Below are positions 25,614 to 36,743 of a stretch of 64,000 bases of DNA, in pieces. A model generated the notes under the pieces. The model was not told where the DNA came from, did no database searches, and worked only from the letters and a program-made list of their open reading frames with translations. Both the position numbers and the translations under genes were made by a program. Within the stretch, counting starts at the first letter, position 1. The number at the start of each line of letters is the position of its first letter. The DNA is from Amoebidium appalachense (Eukaryota; Ichthyosporea). The stretch spans positions 6,758,001 to 6,822,000 of the forward strand of contig CAVNZM010000007.1 in the NCBI GenBank assembly GCA_963693365.1, in the 5' to 3' direction.

Positions 25614-26287
25614 GGGGGGGAGGGGGGCTCCTGTATAAAGGGATGAGGTCGAGGAGGAGGGGAACGAGAACGGATGGGTGGGGAGGGGAGGCTGGGAGAA
25701 TGCAGAACTTTTTTGGATAATTCAAGTCAGTGGTGTAAAAGCAGAGCAGAGCCGAATACGTAACGTGAGAAAACATTAAATGCCAAAAGACCCTAAAAAT
25801 AGCAAAGGGAAGGACTCCGAAAGCTATTTAGAGCCCATCATCAAGGGAAGAATTGATTGTGGTTGGGTTGTGGTGGCGGGTGAGAAGGGGGACGAGAAAG
25901 GAAGATTCAGAGGTGAGGGGGGGGGGGGGGGGGGGGTTATGTTCTGGTCCGAGTGCAGAACCAACCATGGTACATGTAACATTGTATTACGGTAACATCC
26001 GGACGTGCAAACGTGCAAACAAAGCACGAACCAAGAAACTTAGGAAGAGATGTGGTAGGGTGGGGTGTCGCTCAGGCAGGAGCAAGGTGGACAGAACGGT
26101 ATATATAACAAAAAAAAAAAACTTTGAAAACAAACAAACAAAACAAGACTGGACAGGACGTTAATAGACAAAACAACGAACACTGTGTGTGCCATGTGCG
26201 GCAACAGTGAACAATCACACCGTTTGTAAATGCATGGGTGGGAGTGTGGGTGGGAGGAATAGGTGGTGGTGGTGGTGGTGTGTGTGT

Positions 26288-26321
<34 letters not shown>

Positions 26322-26469
26322 GGGGCAGGAGGGAGGGGGGAAAGGAGGGGGGGGGGGCACCGAGGTTGGTTAGAATGTGCTACAGATTGCAAAGTGAACA
26401 TTCACTATGGGCAACATATTGCACAAAGAGCAGGAGTATGCATTATATAAGTTGAGCCTTTCTTCAGCC

Positions 26470-26517
<48 letters not shown>

Positions 26518-26836
26518 GGGAGTCAACCACAGTACCCGAGCGTCAATAGAAGGGAGGAAGGGGAGGGAGACGGGGGAAAGGAGGGGGTTAGAATGAAGAA
26601 CACGGTGCAAAGAACAACTACACGATGAGAAACACGTTGCAGGACACAGGCAAAAGAATGATTCAAGTGCAACATCAGCAAGGGGCATTATGCAACATAG
26701 GTAGAACCCACCTTCAGGAGGGAAACGGGAGGGGGGGGGTGGGGGGGGGGGGAAGTAGGGGGAGAGAGACAGAGAGAGCGCGCAAGCGAGTGAGGGAGAC
26801 ACACACACGAGAGAGAGAGAGAGAGAGAGTGAGAGT

Positions 26837-26878
<42 letters not shown>

Positions 26879-27689
26879 AAATCATTAACTGCATAGGAGT
26901 TTCAACCCCTTAGCCTCCCATACGAAACCCAAATTCCGGAGGCGGGGACAGGGCGCCGGGGGGAGGGGGGGGGGGGGGGGGGAGGGGGAGGGGAGGGGGG
27001 GGGGGGGGGGGGATGTATTTGCAACCCACCTGCTCATCACTCAGTGCGCGGAGTGTCTGCAACAAGTCCTCATCCTCAGGCTGCACCACAGTAGTGGATT
27101 TTGAATTTCCCGCACAAAGCCTCGGAGCCAATTGGATCGTGCTGCCGTCGCAGATCCCACACTGGCCAATCGTTTGCGAGTCTAAAAGCTCCCTTCCAGC
27201 AAACACCAGTTGCTGCAGGTTTGGAGCTACCGACGTCATAGAAAAAATTTTCTCGCGCACGGCGGAGAAAGTGTCGTCTTTTTGACATTCGATGTTGTAA
27301 TCTTGACCCAGAACGGTGCGTACGCGAACGTTCACTGTGGCGGAACGGCTTGGTGTTGGTGAAGGGGAACTTGAGCGATGAAGCACTGTAGGGAGAGAGA
27401 GGGGGGGGGGGGGAAGGGGGAGGAAGGGGGGAGGGGAGGAGGGGGAGGCGGAGGGGGGAGAGGGGCGGGAGGAGGGAAGTAAAGGAGAGGGAGACGGAAA
27501 GGGGGGAGGGGGGAGGGGGGGTGGAAGAGAGAGAGAGAGAGAGGGGGGGGGGGGGGGGGTTGGGGAAGGGGGTTAGAATGTGGTACATAGTGAGAAGTAC
27601 AGATTTACGACGGACAATATAAAGCAGATTTTACGAAATGCACACAACTTGAGAATGCACCATAGCACGTGCACACACCCCTGTGTGTC

Positions 27690-27729
<40 letters not shown>

Positions 27730-29133
27730 GTGTGTGCGTGTGTGCGTGCGTGTGTGTGTGTGTGGCGCACGCAGGTTTCAATCCCATGGGAGGAAAGGGC
27801 TGCGCAAGCGAGGAAAATCAACATAAATTAAGAAATAGATATAAATAAAAATGGCAACACGCACATAACAAAGAGGCCTTGATGCCTGCACTGTAGAGTA
27901 TGCTCGTTGTGCTCGATTATATTTTTATATACTGAAAGCGGTAATGTTAAAAATTCAATACACTGCAGCGCCACCACAACCATTCCTCGAACCCACATAC
28001 ACAATAGTACACATAGTATGTATTCAAGAGTGGAATACACATAAATACACAAAAGCAACAAACAAATAGAGGCACGCACATTAGAACACCCGCACACCGT
28101 TTTTCCGGACAGAAAAATATGCACATTACGAGCGGATGAATAATACTGCATTCTTGTACGATTCCGAAACATTTCATAAAAATATTTAGCCATAAATTTC
28201 CGACCATAATAAAACACGGACTGTAATATTGTGTTTGGCACCACGTAGGTTTCAAATGCCAGAATTTCAACCTATCCCAAGTTGCTTAAAAAAAAAAAAG
28301 AAAAATTCATGCGATTGCAATGTCTTATATCGGGGTTGTGCGGGTTTTTTCCCCCCAACAAACAACAGCCTGATTCTAAATGACTGCAAAAAGAAATCGG
28401 GAGCAAAGAAAATTTGTTTCAACGGTAGGGCCATATTGATAGATTATAGGAGAGAAGTTGGTTGAGGCCGGGGGGGAGGAGATGGGGTGGGGGGGGGGGG
28501 GGGGGGGGGGGGGGGGGAGGGGGGGGGGGGGGGGGGGGGGGGGAAGATGCCTGAAATGCGAACCACGATAGCACAGTGCCAATGCACATAGACACAAACC
28601 ATTCGTTTGCCCATAGTATGTGCCACATTCATCAAGTTAAATCCCATAAGAGAGGAAGCAAAGCTGTTGCACACACACGTCGTTGCATTACAGAGGCGAG
28701 CAGGGAGAGTGTTTAGGGAGGATTGATGAGGAAAATGCGCAGATGTGTGTGTTGTGTCGGTCGTGTATGTGTGTCTGTCGTGTGTGCATTTATGTTTTGT
28801 AAACGAGGGAGGTGGGATGGGATGGCAGCAAAAATGAAAGAGGGCAGATTTTTAGCTTAATGGCACCTTTGCTGACTCAAATGGTTCAAATGTGCTTATA
28901 CTGCGCATACCCATATGTCCATCAAACATTCACAAACACACACGACTATATCCGGCTAATCCAGAAGCTTTAAACAAAAACAGCAAAATATAAACTCGTT
29001 TCTTACCTGCACCAGGCAACACATTCCCTCTTTCTGATGGCTGCAATTCCACATTTTCGACCACCTTTCGACCATATGTCTGGATTTGGCTTTCGAAGTT
29101 GTCTGTAATTTGGTCTGTGTTCTGGGTGTGCAT
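22314..29133 (-). CDS. ZFAND4: ZFAND4-like protein: ubiquitin-like domain plus AN1 zinc finger
   Basis: Three exons with matching phases: 29,133-29,007 (ending CCTGGTGCAG|GTAAGA, phase 1), 27,385-27,030 (CAG|GTGGG, phase 0) and 23,879-22,314, giving 682 residues. Exon 2 is a ubiquitin-like domain (VNVRVRTVLGQDYNIECQKD ... LQQLVFAGRELLDSQTI). Exon 3 opens with TPLTFVSKVGDQHMVVHVQL, then a long disordered Ser/Pro region, and ends in an AN1 zinc finger (CGMCGKK...CRCG..FC..HR..EDHECGFDYK). This order, ubiquitin-like at the N-terminus and AN1 at the C-terminus, is that of ZFAND4/ANUBL1, a presumed ubiquitin-pathway adaptor. The first exon is the least certain; its start Met is chosen from several in frame. 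The acceptor at 23,880 lies in (CA)nCAG. Confidence 0.85.
25352..25463. repeat. Perfect 56-bp tandem duplication
   Basis: The 56-bp unit starting CTGCTCATGACTGAAATAAA occurs twice without interruption and without a mismatch, in the large intron of the ZFAND4-like gene. It is unique-sequence DNA, not a microsatellite. Confidence 0.95.
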
Positions 29134-30385
29134 TTCCACAACACTCGCCCCACAACTGGGCAGCACGTGAGAGTTTACTCTTTTTGCATGTGTGAATTCA
29201 TGCCTCGAACCATGCATTATACCGCCAATAGCAGTGAGGAAAGAAAAGCGAATGTTTGGGAGAATGCCCTTTCGGTAAGCGAATATTCTGATAGATAACA
29301 CGAGTTGAATTCGAATGCTGAAAACGTGTATTTCAGTTCAAACACAAACAGCAGAGGTATATGTGACAATACATGTGTTCTCTTTATCGCAAAGCTTTCC
29401 CAATATTCTGCAACCTTGAAAAGCTAAAGCGTTCATAAGAAGGAACCCTCTACTGTTCAAGAGTTTGGGGAAAAAAAACAACTTGCACAGAAGTGAAACG
29501 TACGATCACCGACTGTGTGCACAGCTATTGGTGTCAATAAAGTGGTGAACTGGTTATATAGGTCTCAGCTTAGGCGTGGGTCCAATCATTAGCCCTCAAG
29601 TGCTCTCGGCAAATTATAAAACTGATGCCTACCCAATCAAATGTGGATTATACCTAAGAAACACATTCCAAGGAATCGGACGCATTGAACCTAGATCACA
29701 TTCACAAGGTCGCAGAATTCGAACCGTTGATGATCACCGGGCTACTCTTTCCACACTGTATTGCTCAGAGAAAAAGCCAATTTGCAACCATAAACAATGA
29801 TAAATAATGCATATAATGTTACCTAAAAAGTAAACTGCTTGATAAAATTGTTTCTGCTTACGTCTACTGTACCAGCGAAAAGCAGCCTGAGTTATTCATA
29901 CTTATCAGTCAAATGAAACCAATGAAAGCTTTTCTTTAAAAACAGTAACCTTGTTTGATTGGATAGTTTTTCGACCAATCTAAATTGAGTTGCTTTAGGT
30001 CCGATTGCCGCGGCGTTCATTGCACCAGCCTAAATCGAAGACCCCGTAGATGAATGCAAGAACTTGTGCTGAAATTTCATCCACACAAAAAATGTTATTT
30101 ATGGCAATATATATAATTTAACTATTTATTAATAAACTTAAAACCATTAAACGCAATTAAAAAGGTACATAAAATAGTTTCAAACATAAATTGTATGCAT
30201 TTTTGTAAACTATAGAGCAAAACGTTACACTGTATGTATATTGTAAATTGGTGGTAAGGTTAAAGCGGTTTCGGAAATGGCATCAGGGGGGCATTCCTCC
30301 TACTCCGGTTCCTTACACACGTTGCATGCACGCATGCCGTGGCAGCCGTGCCAACGGTTCGTAAAGCCTAATACTCCCACACCCT

Positions 30386-30416
<31 letters not shown>

Positions 30417-31394
30417 CTCTTTCCCTCCCCCCTTTTCCCCCCTCCCCTCCCCTCCCCACCCACCCCCTCACACCTCCGCCTCTCGAGCTCCCCCCCCTCC
30501 CCCGCTCCCCTCCCACCGTCCTCACCTGTCGGCCCCCCCTCCCCTCCCCCAGCTCCCGGCCACCTCAATGCCGCAAAAGCTGGGGACCCTCTCCCGGAGG
30601 CTCGCCACATGCGCGCGCATGCCGCGATCGCGCGACAAGCAAAAGTGACAACATCGCGTGCACTGCCACCCCTACCAGTCACGGTACCTGTCCCGGTGAC
30701 GGTGACGCCGGCCATGCAGACAAGACACTTGTGTGCGCCGGGCCCACGTGTACACATGTACACCCACGTGGGGTACCCACCCGCTCACCCACCGTTGGCA
30801 AAAACGTGTGCCCACACACTTACACATCAAAGCCACACGCGATCAGACGCACACACTCACACGCACATGCATAATATTGTACACACACGCTCAGTGGCAT
30901 ATGCCGTAGTATGCACACATACGGCATGCACAGTCATCTGGCCCTACTATGGCAGCACGCACATACATACATACACTAATATTAGTGTATGATCATGCTT
31001 AGCCCTGCCACCTGCGACTGTGGCCTCAGCCGCCGTATGATAAACTGTTTTTTTTTTTTAAGGGGGGGGGATTGAGTTGGCGCGTGATCAGTCGACTTCG
31101 GAAGGAAAGTTAGTGTCAGCCTTGAAAAATAAGAGCTACCTCCAAAGGTCGCAGTGCTTAGTAGCCTAAGGTGTGGCAAACATGACCAAATGCATTTACC
31201 ATGCTAACCGGTACCAGACCTGCCTCATGTGCTATTAGGGATTCTTGATTTTGAAACGGGGAGGGGGGTTATGGTATTACCTTGGGGGGGAGGGGGGGGG
31301 GGGGGGGGGGGGGGGGAGAGGGGGGGGGGGGGGAGGGGGGGGGGGGGGGGGGGGACCATCCACCGCTTCGACTAGCCGGGGAAGGGGGGGCCTG

Positions 31395-31430
<36 letters not shown>

Positions 31431-31649
31431 CTACCCATCCCGGGGCTGCCATCATGTGACTACATAGATAATCTGATCATATAATAGTACTATAAATTAG
31501 CAGCGGTTTACATAAATTTGCCAACTTGAACATTAAGCGGTTAAACATGAAATAGGAGTCCTTGATCACTTGGAACTCAGGATATGCCTTGCGGACAGCG
31601 GTGAATGCCCTGGGCTAAGTGCGTGCAAATAGTTGGGATTGTTAAGGGT
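29134..31649. other. Gene-poor interval
   Basis: Mostly A/T-rich unique sequence (29,300-30,250), then C-rich and G-rich tracts near 30,388-30,560 and 31,281-31,428. No exon with a credible boundary was found. A GGTTCGAATT string near 29,715 does not form a tRNA T-arm. Confidence 0.55.
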
Positions 31650-32090
31650 GTGTTAGCTTAGCTAATATTACCGTAGCACCCTAGCTAGAGCACTGTCGGT
31701 GCTGGGTGAAAGACGGTAGTTCCCTATGAGGGCCCCGAGGGGTCCCTCCGGGAACAAAACGGGATATAAAAAAAATGCTTTACGGACAGCCTGGCACCCC
31801 CTTCTCCCCGGGGCCCCCCGGGGGTCCTTGCACCCTTCCCCCCCCCCGAGAGACGGGTCTTCATTTGCTCCACCGAGCACGCGCACACACGCACACACTT
31901 TCACATGACACTGTATTTTATTCACATTTTTTTAATTGCGTTTTGTTCCCGAAGGACCTTTCCAGGCCCTCATGAGAGAACTACCGTCTACCACACAGCA
32001 CCGACATGAGAGAACTACCGTCTACCACACAGCACCGACAGTACACTATTAATTAGGGTGCTATCTATGTGCTCAGCTTAGGTGTTTAAT
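31650..32090. mobile_element. Inverted-repeat (MITE-like) element
   Basis: The left arm, about 31,650-31,762 (GTTAGCTTAGCTAATATTAC ... GGGAACAAAACGG), pairs with the right arm, about 31,939-32,090, read in reverse (CTAAGCTGAGCAC ... GGGAACAAAACG), about 110-150 bp each with substitutions. The right arm carries a tandem duplication of a 34-bp segment (CATGAGAGAACTACCGTCTA...). The interior is only about 180 bp and has no gene. The arm resembles 17,672-17,805. Confidence 0.65.
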
Positions 32091-32328
32091 TTACACGTCG
32101 GCTGCACACACATGTACCACACACGCACACAAGACCGTGCACAAACCTTTGACCAACGATGAATACCCGACATATTATTCATGAGCATGCAGATACACAA
32201 GCCCACACCGTGGCACGCACACATGCATTCCCCGCCACACAGACATGCACACAAACACTGCACGGTCAGCACGATAACCTTTCCCCCAATAATTTATCAA
32301 AGTTTAGAAGTTGTTGGTCGTTGTGTTG

Positions 32329-32416
<88 letters not shown>

Positions 32417-32509
32417 TGCGTGCGTGCGTGCCGGTGTGTGCACGTGTGCACGTGCATAAATCAAGATATATTTTACTTTTGTATGAGCAAGGTGACATGA
32501 TCAAGGGGG

Positions 32510-32557
<48 letters not shown>

Positions 32558-32857
32558 TTTGAGAGGGGCGGGGGTGGAGGGGGGAGGTGGGGGCGGGGGC
32601 GGGGGTGGAGGGGGGGGGGGGAGGGGGGGGGGGGGAGGTGGGGTGGGGAGGGGGGGGGCGGGGGGGGAGGGGGAGGGGGGCTGGGGGTCGTAGAAAAAGT
32701 AATAGAGCATATTGGTGGTACGCATTCACCGCGGACAACACAAAGCAGGATTTGCAAAGAACCGTTGACAGAGAGTATGCATCCGGCAGAAGAAGAGCAC
32801 TAACACAAAGGGGTGGGAAGTGTGTGGGCGTACATGTCTGTGTGTGCATGTGTGTGT

Positions 32858-32894
<37 letters not shown>

Positions 32895-33754
32895 AGGAGG
32901 GGGGGGAGGGATATGCATCAATAGCCAAAACGGAAGCAATTTCTCCAATCGTAATAATAGCAATTAATAACTTAATAGTAATAATAAAAGGTAACGAATA
33001 TGACCTTTGGTAAATGGGAGAGAGACCGTGGCCATGATCACGGGCATAGGGGGAGGGGGGGGGGGGGGGGGGGAAGGGGAGGTGGTGCCCGGGGGTAGTG
33101 TGACTCAGGGAGGAAGGCGGGGGGGGGGGGGGGGGGGGGGCACCCCATTGGTGCTCGCCCAGGTGGTCCCCCCCCCCCCTCCCCCCCTGCGGCTACCTTG
33201 GGGATAGCGGGGAGGGGGACCCACCCACACCCTCCCGCACCCGGAGGTGGGGGGAGGAGAGTACCGCCAGGCGAGACGTCGATATCAAAACTACTCCCCC
33301 CCCCCCCCCCCCCCAACCACCACCACCAGCAGCACCCCCACCTCCCACCCCTCCCCTCCCATTTCAAATTTGAAAATCCCTTACTTCACTTTCCACGACA
33401 TCCATCCCATAGATAAAGTGTACGTGTGGCCGTGCTGGAAAACGTCTGATTATCAAGTGCTCAGACACACAAAAAGAGCGTAGTACCCTGGCCCAATATT
33501 GATTTCCTAGGCTGCTATTTAGATCGCGCAAACCAACTTAAATTCACGTACAAATCGTCTCGAGCTCCGCTCGTTAATTTGAGTCATGCACAAGGCACGG
33601 CGGGTGGGTGGCCAATGATCAGCGTAAAATTTCAACCCCGAGTAACAAACTTCCTTTTGTGGGATGGGGGGAGGGGGGGGGGGGGGGAGGGGGGGGCTTT
33701 ATGTACAGCAATATATTATGCCATGATACGTGTACAGCGGAGTGAGGAATCACT
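32091..33754. repeat. Simple-sequence interval
   Basis: (TG)n at about 32,331-32,412, G runs at 32,512-32,556 and 32,860-32,893, and mixed G/C tracts at 33,050-33,180 and 33,297-33,315. A short frame at 33,360-33,483 (KIPYFTFHDIHPIDKVYVWP) has exon-like complexity but no partner was found. Confidence 0.5.
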
Positions 33755-34239
33755 GCGATACAGATACCGTCCGTCATTCAGAATACCCGCCAATAAGAAT
33801 ACGCTGGCGGAAAATTGGGGTTTTTTAAGAATATGCAGGGCGGCCAGATTTTGGAATATTCTTAATGGCGGATTACAAGTTTGCGCTCTGTTTGGAGGAG
33901 AACGTTTCCATGGGATGGATGAGAGGGGTTGGATACTGCATAGTCGACCATAAGAGTCAGATATGTGCAAATTTTGTGGTTAGCAGTCGGTATGCTCCGC
34001 AAATGTGAGTACTAGTTCTTTTGATTAACGGCCTTTTGAGTGTAGTAGCTAGTGTGGCCGGCATAGGTCATACAAACCACTGTGCACAAGCGGCAAGCCG
34101 CCCCCCCCCCCCCCCCCCCCGATCCTGTACCATTAAGAATATGGCAGCGACCATCCAAAACCATGAAGAATATTAAGAATATGCACCACGGCCACGTTTT
34201 GAGGGGGTGTCTTAATGGCGGACGGCATCTGTATCTTGA
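33755..34239. mobile_element. Second inverted-repeat element (about 485 bp)
   Basis: The outer arms CGATACAGATACCGTCCGTC...AGAATACCCGCC (33,755) and, reversed, CAAGATACAGATGCCGTCCG followed by CCATTAAGACACCC (ending 34,239) are inverted repeats. The phrases TTAAGAATATGC and TCTTAATGGCGG recur at sub-terminal positions on both sides. No coding capacity was seen, consistent with a non-autonomous DNA element. Confidence 0.6.
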
Positions 34240-34956
34240 CCGAACCATATTTCTTATGATAATTGTCTGGAAAACCCCACACAGCCGTCCCCACTATAAT
34301 ACATTTTACTGTGAACTCCTGGCTCAGCGGCAATATTCACTCGCCTTCGTATTTCGATAATCCTGATATAAAGTCTGTTGACTATTTCTTAAATCATTGT
34401 ATGTCAACCGAGTTTTCTCAGGTGTGTGGTTATCTAAGTTGTTGTCTCCTCCGTATCCGAGAGGAACGATTTTTGTATCTTCTCACTGAGATATCTGTGA
34501 CTCTGAGGCTCGATTGTTCCTATTTTAAAGAGAATATCAATCAATAAATTAAAAGTCATCAATAAAAAACACGAATCCTAGACTCAACAAAATCCCTGCA
34601 TGATTTACAGCCAGTTGAGTGGCAGACAGTAGCAAAGTTACGTCCACGGACTTTACTGCATAATACGCATTATTTTAATGAGGGACATACCACCGGGCAA
34701 ATCCACATAGTAACTCTTTAATTTGCACACATAATGTAACAGGCAAATTTCATCGGATAGCATACATTTCTCATATGTCCGTTCAATTAATAAACACTAT
34801 TCACTAATATCTCATCAATAACAGGTGTCGTATATACAGTAACTTAACCCAATTGGACTCATCACACTCATTCATTCCTTCTATTTAATTTTGTTGTCAT
34901 TTAACTAGCAAACACACCGCAAAATAAATAAAAAAGTCGTTACCCATCCCGTCAGT

Positions 34957-34988
<32 letters not shown>

Positions 34989-35237
34989 TCTACCCACACA
35001 CAAGTAGAAAACAGGACTAACTTAAGTTTAGAAAAAACCTAGCCTACCACGTCTAAACACTACGCCAATTAATTCAGAACTACTACCGCAATAAAAAATT
35101 CATTCATACAACCCCCCCCCCCCCCCTCACCCCTGGTCAGACACCAAATCCCCCTCTCTCAAATACAGCTTTCCCCCCATCCACCAGCACAGTGTCTGTC
35201 TTAGTACCCTCCAGCAGTGTCCCTTAAATTTAAAATT
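34240..35237. other. A/T-rich interval without recognisable genes
   Basis: Unique A/T-rich DNA with C runs at about 34,961-34,987 and 35,111-35,126. Nothing supportable. Confidence 0.6.
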
Positions 35238-35353
35238 TCAGTTTAAACCCCCATTTCCTCCTCGTAATTTTGCCGGCCGGCGACCAACTTGTGGGCGGGA
35301 TGGCTGTTGATTGAAGTTTGGGAGCAGCTTCACGTGCTCGTCAACCGGTTTGG

Positions 35354-35355
<2 letters not shown>
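35238..35355 (-). CDS. Probable terminal exon of a small minus-strand gene
   Basis: Read on the minus strand, a (CA)nCAG acceptor is followed by an open frame PKPVDEHVKLLPNFNQQPSR...GRRPAKLRGGNGGLN and a stop at 35,238. The peptide has ordinary complexity, while the opposite strand is not open. It requires a preceding exon ending in phase 2. A possible first exon is ATG at about 36,384 (MSDLRNECVRQACVGWSSHH, then GTAATT), but intermediate exons are not resolved and the family is not recognised. Confidence 0.45.
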
Positions 35356-35426
<71 letters not shown>

Positions 35427-35499
35427 TGTGCATGTGTGTGCATGTGTGCCCAAGTAAGAAATTAGCAAACAAAAGGCTAGGGAAAATGAAGAAAACGAA

Positions 35500-35535
<36 letters not shown>

Positions 35536-35742
35536 CTATGCATTGAGGGAAGGGATAGAAAAAAAAAAAGGGGGGGGGGGGGGGGGGGAGGGGGGGAGGA
35601 GAAGGAGGGGTCAGTTTCATTGCCATTTACATGGAGACACAGCTTTAGGGAAGTTTTGATGCACAGCTGTGCTTATTTAAGTCTGTGTGCATGCCTGCAC
35701 ACGTGCTCATTCCCTCTCTCACTTCTTTCTCTGTGTTTGCAT

Positions 35743-35773
<31 letters not shown>

Positions 35774-35984
35774 CCCCCCCTCCCTCCCTCCTTTCTCATG
35801 ATAACTGGGTGTGAATGTACTCTTAGGGTGTGTGTATTTTTTGTGTGGACGTCCATTAATGTCTATGCGTCCGTGTGTAACCCCCCCCCCCCTCCCCCCT
35901 TCTCCGCCCTCTCGTTTTGTCATGTCGGTTGACCAAACTAACCTCCCACGTACACGGCATATTGGCAAAATGACATGGAGGGAA

Positions 35985-36026
<42 letters not shown>

Positions 36027-36166
36027 ACCCCCCACCACCACACACACACACACACAAGAAAAAAAAAAAAAGAAAAAAAAAATCAACACCCAGAAAAAGA
36101 AAAACACAGGAAAGCAAAACAAACACAAAAACAAACAAAAGGAATGGGGTGAGGTAGCGGTGGTGG

Positions 36167-36205
<39 letters not shown>

Positions 36206-36278
36206 GTGGGGGAAGGGGTGGGGGGAGGGGAAGGGAGGGGAGGGGTGGGGGGGGGGGGGGTGGAGTGGGTGGGTGGGT

Positions 36279-36309
<31 letters not shown>

Positions 36310-36642
36310 GGAATTACATGATGACTTGACCAACCCACACAGGCTTGTCTAACACATTCATTTCTCAAGTCACTCATACCCCCTTCATCCACACACAAAC
36401 AACCGACCTGTTCAAACACACACCCACACACCCAAGTACACAACACACACATTTGGGCACATACACATAGACCCAGACCCGCCCCCCCCCCCCCCTCTCC
36501 CCTGCCCGCCCCGTCCCGACGCAGACACACAGACGCACTCACTCACCCACCCACCCAACTACACATGCTTCACCACCGCACACACACAAAACACTCACAC
36601 ATACACTCAAGCATCAATCAACCCCCCCCCCCCCCCTCCCCC

Positions 36643-36684
<42 letters not shown>

Positions 36685-36743
36685 AAAAAAAAAAAAAACA
36701 TCACGACAGGACCACCACCCACCTTGCACTTCCATTCATCGCG

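Noticed and set aside
29560-29760. tRNA-like GGTTCGAATT on the minus strand
   Set aside because: The bases on either side of the loop do not pair and no acceptor or anticodon arm can be formed.
30277-30690. Pro-rich frame on plus strand
   Set aside because: Mostly translation of C-rich DNA with no motif or boundary support.
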